Part shown: positions 15,658-21,957 of the stretch, one piece after another
How the letters are laid out: each line of letters opens with the position of its first letter
How positions within the stretch are numbered: the first letter of the stretch is position 1
From: a virus
Virus record (IMG/VR): IMGVR_UViG_3300035698_005893
Location: 1-21,957 of that record
DNA: 21,957 nucleotides
Reading direction: 5' to 3' (one strand)
The notes under the pieces: model-generated
Databases searched by the model: none
Told to the model about the DNA's origin: nothing
What the model saw: only the letters and a program-made list of their open reading frames with translations
Program-made: the position numbers and the translations under genes

Positions 15658-18035
15658 TGGCCAAAACACATGACGAATGTTCATTAATTGTTAAAGAGAG
15701 TTTAACCCAATTTTTTGGGAAGAAGGATCTTGATAAAAGACTTAAAAAGTTTGATGAACTTGTGTTAGATATCGTACAAAAAGCTGAGAAAGAGGGCGTT
15801 TCTCCTGAGATAGCACTACAAAATGCTACCAAGGATATGACCCTAAAGATCAGACAAAAAGCGAGACAGAATTATCTTAATCAAGAAGCTTATAACAGGG
15901 CCAAAACTCAAGTAGACCAATTCAAAGACAAAGATATGTGGAGAGGGATTCAATCCTTAATCGCTATTGAAGGTGGTGTTAAATACACCGCTGAAACTGC
16001 TAGTCTTTATGGCAGAAGGGAAGCTTTACAAAATATATCAATGGGTCTTTTGGTCCGTAACCTAGACAATGCTCAACTTAAAAAGTTCTCGTCCGGTGAA
16101 TATGATCTTGAGATAAAGAAAATACTATCAGGTGAGTTAGATGAGGTTGCCATGGGTAAGATGGATCCTGATCTTATCGCTATCGCTACCAATGCCAGAA
16201 AAATGCAGGATCATTTACATCAAGTAAAGAATCAAGCTGGTCTGGATGTTGGTTATACGAAAAATAGAATCGGGAAGCAATTCCATAGTGGACCAGGAAT
16301 GATCAAATATGGCGCACAAGAATGGAAATCTCTAGCAAGAGAGAGATTTGACTTTGATAAAATGGGTCTAAAAACTGAAGAGGATATTGTAAAAAGACTT
16401 GATGATATGTGGGATAAAAGAACATCTAATGTAGGCCATAAGTTTATACAAGGTGTTTCTGATGATTTGGATGAAATCACAATACAATCATCCACTAAGA
16501 ACATGGGGACTAGTAGATCTGTCCACTTCCTAGACGCTGAATCAGCCCATATTTACGATCAAGAGATAAACGGTGGTCAAAACCTTATGACTTCACTCAT
16601 GACTGAAGTAGAGAGGGATTCTGGTAAGGTGGCCGCGGTAGAATTACTTGGCCCAAACTTCTCAGCGAACTGGACCAAAATTATGTCTGAAGTAGAGATG
16701 CCAGCGTACCGTCGTAGTAGTCTGGACAGTCAATTCAATAATACAGTTTATGGTTCTAAAGGGAAGGGAGTTGGTTTCTTTCCTGGTACTGTAAACACCC
16801 TCAAGAAAATATCAAATATGACTATGCTCGGACCAAAAACCCTAGCAGCTACCATGACAGATATGGCGTATGGTCCTATGATTCTATCAGCGGATACAGG
16901 GCAAAATATGCTCCAAGCCGCAGTAACAATTCTTTCATCAGTCCTAAAGACTTTCCCAAACCAAAAACAAGCTGCGATACAGGGATCAGTATTCCTTCAA
17001 GATATGCTGGATTCTACATTCAATGCTAACTTCCATGAGAATGGGTTAGTTACAAATTGGTTTGATAAAACACATGATTTTTATATGAAGGCCACTGGTC
17101 TTCCTATGCAATCAAGAATGTTCAAGACCGCGAATGCAAACGCATTCAACCACATAATGTTCAATAATAAAGGAACTGCTTTCGATGCTTTGGACAGAGG
17201 GACTAGAAATCTCTTTGACAGATATGGTATTGGGGCTGATGAGTGGAGTATCTTAAGTAAAAATGAAGGATCTAACCTCCCTGATGGTAGGGGTGTGCTA
17301 GATGTATTGAAGATATTAGATACCGATTTAGCTGAATTTAGTGGAACTGCTACTCAAAAGAGATTCAAAAGAAACGAATTAGCTACAAAGTATAATGCTA
17401 TGTTGGTGGAGTTTGCTGAATCTGGTTCACCTACACCTACTTCCCAAACTATGCATTGGGTAGAACAGTCTGACCCTAATACACCTTTAGGTATGGCAGC
17501 AAGATTAGCAGGGCAATTCAAATCCTTCGCTTTTTCTATGCCGAAAACAATTATGAGAATAAAGGGAGCTGACCCTATAAACATGAAGTCAGGAACTAGA
17601 TTGGCCGCAGCTGTAATGGCAGCTACTACCTTAAGGTATGGAGTGGATTATCTCCGAGCAATTTATGACGGTAAAGAACCGCCTGATGCTACGGATGGGA
17701 AAGTCTGGGCGCAAATGGCAGCAAAGTCCGGTGTTGGCGGAATTTACGCTGATATGTTGTCAGTGGATTACTCAACTAATATCTGGAGAGATCCAGTAAA
17801 AGACATGGCCGGTCCCGGTGCTAGAGTATTTACTGATGCAGTTAAGGGAACTATAGAAGCTGGAAAGTACGTGTATAGCTCACTTGACGGAGATTCGAGA
17901 GAAGCCGACAAGCAAATGGGCAAGATAATAAAGCGCCTAGAAAAGAACACCGCATTACCCTTCATCCAAAACAAACTTAACAAAGAGATCTATGATCATA
18001 TACACTTATTAATGAATACAGGAGCACGACGATGA
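15657..18035 (+). CDS. Large internal virion/ejection protein (gp16-like part 2)
   Basis: 792 aa. The N-terminal 110 residues are charged and helical (FGKKDLDKRLKKFDELVLDIV). A mid region shows the pattern I associate with large podovirus ejection proteins: RKMQDHLHQVKNQAGLDVGY, then YGAQEWKSLARERFDFDKMG and RLDDMWDKRTSNVGHKF (about 180-265). Later segments are Ala/Met/Gly-rich (TLAATMTDMAYGPMILSAD, GTRLAAAVMAATTLRYGVDY) and may contact membrane. No catalytic motif of a lysozyme or transglycosylase is seen. The start overlaps the previous stop (TAATG), and its TGA stop overlaps the tail fibre ATG. The assignment rests on position and general pattern. Confidence 0.75.
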   Translation: MAKTHDECSLIVKESLTQFFGKKDLDKRLKKFDELVLDIVQKAEKEGVSPEIALQNATKDMTLKIRQKARQNYLNQEAYNRAKTQVDQFKDKDMWRGIQSLIAIEGGVKYTAETASLYGRREALQNISMGLLVRNLDNAQLKKFSSGEYDLEIKKILSGELDEVAMGKMDPDLIAIATNARKMQDHLHQVKNQAGLDVGYTKNRIGKQFHSGPGMIKYGAQEWKSLARERFDFDKMGLKTEEDIVKRLDDMWDKRTSNVGHKFIQGVSDDLDEITIQSSTKNMGTSRSVHFLDAESAHIYDQEINGGQNLMTSLMTEVERDSGKVAAVELLGPNFSANWTKIMSEVEMPAYRRSSLDSQFNNTVYGSKGKGVGFFPGTVNTLKKISNMTMLGPKTLAATMTDMAYGPMILSADTGQNMLQAAVTILSSVLKTFPNQKQAAIQGSVFLQDMLDSTFNANFHENGLVTNWFDKTHDFYMKATGLPMQSRMFKTANANAFNHIMFNNKGTAFDALDRGTRNLFDRYGIGADEWSILSKNEGSNLPDGRGVLDVLKILDTDLAEFSGTATQKRFKRNELATKYNAMLVEFAESGSPTPTSQTMHWVEQSDPNTPLGMAARLAGQFKSFAFSMPKTIMRIKGADPINMKSGTRLAAAVMAATTLRYGVDYLRAIYDGKEPPDATDGKVWAQMAAKSGVGGIYADMLSVDYSTNIWRDPVKDMAGPGARVFTDAVKGTIEAGKYVYSSLDGDSREADKQMGKIIKRLEKNTALPFIQNKLNKEIYDHIHLLMNTGARR

Positions 18036-19243
18036 GTATTGCCGATTTAGATACCAGTATAAAGTACGCCGGAGATGGTGCGATAGTTGATTTCGCTCTT
18101 AACTTCGCTTACAAATCTGGTGAAGTTACAAATATTAAAGTTATTAAAAGGGATACAACTGCTTCCCCTCCAACTGAGACAGCTCAAACTGCTCCTACTC
18201 ATTGGGCTTTTGATAACGCTACTAACCCTACAAAAATAACTTATGCAGTAGCACCTTTGGCCACTGACGAAATATTGATTTATAGAGAAACAGTTATCAA
18301 CCAGGAAACAAACTTTCCTACCGCTGATCAACTTACTGAAGATCAAACTGACCGATTAACCCTAATGCTTCAAGAGGTTAACGCTAAATTAGATAGAGCA
18401 TTGTTGGCCCCAATATCATCCGATAATCTACCTACCGCACTTCCAGAACCGGAAGATGGTTTATACTTAGGTTGGAATGGTACTGATCTTGAAAACCTAA
18501 CTGCAGTAGCAGGAGCGACCGGACCGACTGGTGCCACTGGTCCTGCAGGAGCTATGGGAACGACTGGTAATACAGGAGCGACCGGAGCTGCTGGTACAAA
18601 TGGTGGCGACGGAGAGGATGGTTTAATCACAGCGATTGCTTCTCAAGGAGAGGCTGAAGCTGGGACAAATAATACTAAGGCCATGACTCCTCTTCGTACT
18701 GAGCAGGCAATTGCTAATAGATTACTAACTTACTACACCCAAACACTTATAGATGCTGCTCAATTAGCACAAGATGCTTTGATTGTAGATGCTAGACAAA
18801 GAATCCAAGTAGTAGAAGATAACTTAGACATAAACCAATTCTCAGGAACTCAAGCAATTCAAAATGCCGAAGCGACTGGGATAGCTTTAGAAGGGGCCGA
18901 AGCACTTTCCGCCGAAGCTCCTAACTATGGAGATCCGCTTTCACGTAACAACACAGGGACAACGTTTGCTAGAATTGTATGTCTAGTAAACCGAGTGGAT
19001 GATGCGGAAACTCGTTTCGTACAAGTTACCATAGTAATGCATTATATAGGTTCGACATGGTTTGTTGGAAGGGAATCTACCGTTGTTCTCAACGATGGAA
19101 ACCCCGATGGTCTTGTCTTCACCGTGGCCACGGATGGAAACGGTGTAGGCTTGGTTTCATATACTTCAGACAATATGGCCGGAGGAAATGAGTCAGGAAC
19201 GATTACATGGTTAGGAAAAGAAATACCAAATATAACTAGTTAG
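18032..19243 (+). CDS. Tail fibre with T7 gp17-like N-terminus and collagen-like segment
   Basis: 403 aa. Residues 1-130 match the particle-binding N-domain of T7-type fibres (SIKYAGDGAIVDFALNFAYK, VIKRDTT, ILIYRETVINQETNF, ADQLTEDQTDRLTLMLQEV). A collagen-like Gly-X-Y segment at 161-197 should form a trimeric rod. The shared fibre motif AEAGTNNTKAMTPLRTEQAI follows (about residues 208-227), then a helix and a C-terminal beta domain (DAETRFVQVTIVMHYIGSTW, TITWLGKEI) with a possible receptor-binding role. It is shorter than T7 gp17 (about 553). The overlap with the previous gene (ATGA) couples translation. It may act as an adaptor on which the next, longer protein is mounted. Confidence 0.88.
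   Translation: MSIADLDTSIKYAGDGAIVDFALNFAYKSGEVTNIKVIKRDTTASPPTETAQTAPTHWAFDNATNPTKITYAVAPLATDEILIYRETVINQETNFPTADQLTEDQTDRLTLMLQEVNAKLDRALLAPISSDNLPTALPEPEDGLYLGWNGTDLENLTAVAGATGPTGATGPAGAMGTTGNTGATGAAGTNGGDGEDGLITAIASQGEAEAGTNNTKAMTPLRTEQAIANRLLTYYTQTLIDAAQLAQDALIVDARQRIQVVEDNLDINQFSGTQAIQNAEATGIALEGAEALSAEAPNYGDPLSRNNTGTTFARIVCLVNRVDDAETRFVQVTIVMHYIGSTWFVGRESTVVLNDGNPDGLVFTVATDGNGVGLVSYTSDNMAGGNESGTITWLGKEIPNITS
18512..18622 (+). repeat. Collagen-like Gly-X-Y coding repeat in the fibre
   Basis: Twelve consecutive Gly-X-Y triplets plus a closing Gly (residues 161-197, beginning GATGPTGATGPAGAMG), rich in Thr, Ala and Pro. At the DNA level CAGGAGCGACCGGA-type blocks recur. Such segments trimerise fibres and vary in length between relatives. 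Confidence 0.9.
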
Positions 19244-19254
19244 ACGGAGATAAC

Positions 19255-21957
19255 ATGCAAAAAATGATAATTTTATTACTCTTCACCTTGGTCATAGTCG
19301 GTCCTGTCGAAGCAAAATACAAGATATTCGAGGATCCTATTTCTGTAGGTAGCCCACCAGCAAAGCCGGAAACTGGGCTTATGTTCTCTTTAATATCTAC
19401 GGTGAAGGCTTCGAAACCTTGCCCAGATATGACTGAAGTTCAAAGGGATGCTTTAAGCCCTAAAGTCACAGGATCTTGTATATACAACTTAACTGCTTTC
19501 GAGACTCAGTTTTATAACGGGGTAATTTGGATTTCTACAGGGGGTGGAGCTGTACTGTCTATCTGGACTACAGGTGTTTCTTATGGAATAGGAGATTTTG
19601 TCTATACCGCTGGTGATTTTAAGTTGTGGGTAGCGAATACTTCCCACACGGCCGGGGCAACATTCGCCGGAGACATTGCAAATTGGGATGAAGCTAGTTC
19701 AACCGAAGTAGTAGACCTGGCAACGGCAGATGTTACGGGGATTTTACCTATTGCAAATGGTGGTACAAATAGTTCAGCGGCGCTTACTAGTGATTTAGTA
19801 ATGCGATCTAACGGAACTTCCGTTATAGAATCTAGTGTTACTATAGATGCTTCTGGGAATATGGGAAGTTTAGGGACTTTAAATACACATACAATCCCAG
19901 CAGGGACAGGAACTTTCGCCTTAACTACTGATACGGCACCAGCAGCGAATACAGTCATATTTCAAGCAAGAGTTGATGAAGTTGGAGGTGTAGTTCTTGG
20001 GGATGTTGTTTATATAAATGGAGTAACCGGAAACCAGATGGAGGCAAGTAAGGCCATCAATAATGACTTTACTAAGGTTGAAGCAATTGCGGTGGCCACT
20101 GAAGTTGGTGCCAACAATGCCACGATAGGATTTCAAAACTTTGGAGAGTTATCAGGTTTGGATACTTCTTCTTATACGGAAGGGGATGTTTTATACCTTG
20201 ACTCTACTTCAGGGCAATTAACTGCGACGCATCCTTCTGGAATCCAGGGTGTCATGGAAGTGGGTAGAGTAGTTAGAGTCCACGCTAGTTTAGGTACTAT
20301 CTTTATAAATATAGAACGCCAAACAATTGCTGACTCTCACGATGGGATTGAGAGATTCCAACTAGTAAATTCTAATGCAGGGACTTCAGCTAGTGCAGCA
20401 TACACTATTGTTAATGATGCCTCTCATAGAGTGTCTTTATCTTTAACAGGAAGTAACTATAGTGCGGTGGCAGGAATAGCCGATTCACTAGTACTATACA
20501 ATGAAGGTTATGGTAGAACTGTAAATGCAGTAGATGGTAACTTTGGTTTCTCTTGGTGGACAGATGTGAGTGACTCTCACGACTTAAGTGCTACCGAAAA
20601 AATGAGCTTAAGCGCGGCCGGTATATTGTCCGTTTCAAATGATATTCTATTGGCCGGTACTGGACAACTAGATCTTCCAGTAGGGACAACTGCTCAAAGA
20701 AGTGGTTCTCCTGATTCTGGTATGCTTAGATTTAATTCCGACACAGTATCTTTTGAAGGACACAATGGTACTACCTGGGGTTCTCTCGGTGCTGGTGGTG
20801 GTGGTGGAATTAATTATTTACAAGATACGAAAGACAGTGATTTTGAAATTGATGTTGGGAATTGGGTTGCCTTTAATGATGGCGCGGTTGCTGTTCCCGT
20901 TGATGGTACTGGTGGTACTGCAGTATGGACTTGTACCCAAAATACAACAACACCAATAAGAGAAACAGGTGATCTTAAAGCACTCGCGGCCGCCAGCGAT
21001 ATGCAAGGGGAAGGCTGCTCAGTTGATTTCGATGTAGATCTAGGAATGCAAGCGCAGAAATTAACAGGTTCATTCTGGTATGATTTTTCTGATGCTGGGT
21101 TTAATGATGATGAAGTAAAAGTCTTTATTTACGATAAAACAAATACAAATATTATCCGAGTAAACGGTGAAGATTTAAAAGGTGGAAATGGGATTCATTA
21201 CTTCCAATTCCAAACAGCAAGTGATTCAACTTCATACCGACTAATTGTAATGCAAACTGATGCTAGTAACACTACTGGATTTTCAGCTTATCTAGATCAG
21301 GTAGTTGTTGGACCTACTAACTTAGCCTTCGGTACAATTGTTGGTGATTGGGAATCCTTTACTCCGGCACTAACTAACGTAACCATAGGAAATGGTACTA
21401 TATTTGGAAAAAGTCGTAGGGTAGGAGATTCTTTAGAGATGCAAGTTACCTTTACCATGGGGACTACTTCCAGTATTTCAGGGACTGTACTAATAGGTTA
21501 TCCTACAGGTATAACAATGGATACTGCAAAATCAGCTATTTCGACTCAAAACTTTGGATATGCTTATTTAGAAGATAATGGTACAGCCGTAAATAGGATA
21601 GGATCACAAGTAAGGGCGAGCGCAGATTCAGTTAATTTTGTTGCTGAAGGAGCGGGTCAAGTTAATGCTACAGCTCCTTTTACATGGGCTACATCAGATA
21701 AAATATCTTATACTGTAACTATACCTGTAGTAGGTTGGTCATCTAACACTCAAATGTCAGAAGATCTTGGCGGAAGAGAAGTTACTCTAAAAGCAGAAGG
21801 GAATGCAGGACAAACTGTAACAGCATCAGCAACAGATATACCTTTTATAGCCACAAAAGACACAACAGCTTCTTGGGACGGAGATCAATTTACTGCTCCA
21901 GAGACAGGTGAGTATTTAGTATCAGGGGAAGTTATATACACTGTAGCAGGTACTAAT
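19255..21957 (+). CDS. Long fibre-like protein with signal peptide, partial at window end
   Basis: 901 codons are open and no stop occurs before the window ends. GGAG lies 5 bases before ATG. Residues 1-20 form a Sec-type signal peptide: a short Met-Gln-Lys start, hydrophobic MIILLLFTLVIVG, and VEA before Lys21. After it comes a region with Cys56 and Cys75. Then fibre-type modules: DVTGILPIANGGTNS (160-174), a GDVVYINGVTGN module (about 239-355), GTTAQRSGSPDSGMLRFNSD with a Gly-rich hinge, a carbohydrate-binding-like jelly roll (about 523-687, from DFEIDVGNW to YLDQVVVGP, with Cys560 and Cys588), and a WESFTPALT...RRVGDSLEM module from 699. The C-terminus begins a C1q/TNF-like domain (FTAPETGEYLVSG). 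It is probably a receptor-binding or surface protein; its role and site of action are open. Confidence 0.88.
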   Translation, partial: MQKMIILLLFTLVIVGPVEAKYKIFEDPISVGSPPAKPETGLMFSLISTVKASKPCPDMTEVQRDALSPKVTGSCIYNLTAFETQFYNGVIWISTGGGAVLSIWTTGVSYGIGDFVYTAGDFKLWVANTSHTAGATFAGDIANWDEASSTEVVDLATADVTGILPIANGGTNSSAALTSDLVMRSNGTSVIESSVTIDASGNMGSLGTLNTHTIPAGTGTFALTTDTAPAANTVIFQARVDEVGGVVLGDVVYINGVTGNQMEASKAINNDFTKVEAIAVATEVGANNATIGFQNFGELSGLDTSSYTEGDVLYLDSTSGQLTATHPSGIQGVMEVGRVVRVHASLGTIFINIERQTIADSHDGIERFQLVNSNAGTSASAAYTIVNDASHRVSLSLTGSNYSAVAGIADSLVLYNEGYGRTVNAVDGNFGFSWWTDVSDSHDLSATEKMSLSAAGILSVSNDILLAGTGQLDLPVGTTAQRSGSPDSGMLRFNSDTVSFEGHNGTTWGSLGAGGGGGINYLQDTKDSDFEIDVGNWVAFNDGAVAVPVDGTGGTAVWTCTQNTTTPIRETGDLKALAAASDMQGEGCSVDFDVDLGMQAQKLTGSFWYDFSDAGFNDDEVKVFIYDKTNTNIIRVNGEDLKGGNGIHYFQFQTASDSTSYRLIVMQTDASNTTGFSAYLDQVVVGPTNLAFGTIVGDWESFTPALTNVTIGNGTIFGKSRRVGDSLEMQVTFTMGTTSSISGTVLIGYPTGITMDTAKSAISTQNFGYAYLEDNGTAVNRIGSQVRASADSVNFVAEGAGQVNATAPFTWATSDKISYTVTIPVVGWSSNTQMSEDLGGREVTLKAEGNAGQTVTASATDIPFIATKDTTASWDGDQFTAPETGEYLVSGEVIYTVAGTN

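Noticed and set aside
19602-19958. Minus-strand ORF of 118 aa
   Set aside because: It is antisense to the signal-peptide fibre gene, whose frame is open and whose modules are recognisable.
20702-20959. Plus-strand ORF of 85 aa
   Set aside because: It is a frame-shifted shadow of the fibre gene, with no domain and no ribosome site.

Overview
The window is the late (virion) half of a double-stranded DNA phage with T7-like short-tailed (podovirus) architecture. The evidence is gene content and order on the + strand: small terminase, large terminase, head-tail connector (portal), scaffold, major capsid protein, tail tubular proteins A and B, three or four internal virion (core/ejection) proteins, then a fibre with a T7 gp17-like start. 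Several lengths sit close to T7 counterparts (portal 536 aa, scaffold about 309 aa, tail tubular A 194 aa, a gp15-like protein of 730 aa). The DNA is AT-rich and genes are tightly coupled by TAATG or ATGA overlaps and Shine-Dalgarno sites. No integrase, repressor, replication gene, RNA polymerase, tRNA or lysis gene is visible, so lifestyle and host cannot be read directly. Fibre-like modules in the last gene resemble those I know from aquatic phages and Bdellovibrio-like bacteria, a weak hint only.

Layout. 1-353: four tandem 57-bp repeats that read as frame-preserving 19-codon units on the minus strand, and a possible divergent 52-codon gene. 354-3833: packaging genes, namely TerS, a coiled-coil protein with a HeH/SAP-like tail, and TerL interrupted in frame by a full-length LAGLIDADG intein (2169-3167). 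3853-7127: an unknown protein in the position of T7 gene 7.3, the portal, a Bbp19-like small protein and the scaffold, ending at a strong intrinsic terminator. 7172-8860: a separate capsid cassette with its own consensus-like promoter, a structured leader, the major capsid protein, a probable decoration protein and a second terminator. 8873-18035: tail tubular A and B and the internal core proteins. 18032-21957: tail fibre with a collagen-like segment, then a very long fibre-like protein with a Sec-type signal peptide whose reading frame leaves the window still open.

How it works together: TerS and TerL fill a capsid built on the scaffold and portal. The tail tubular proteins extend the portal into a short tail, the core proteins are predicted to be ejected to carry DNA across the envelope, and the fibre binds the host. 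TerL must splice out its intein to be active, and the boundary residues for splicing are all present. The most unusual items are the TerL intein, the repeat array beside terS, the isolated capsid cassette and the signal peptide on the last fibre-like gene.
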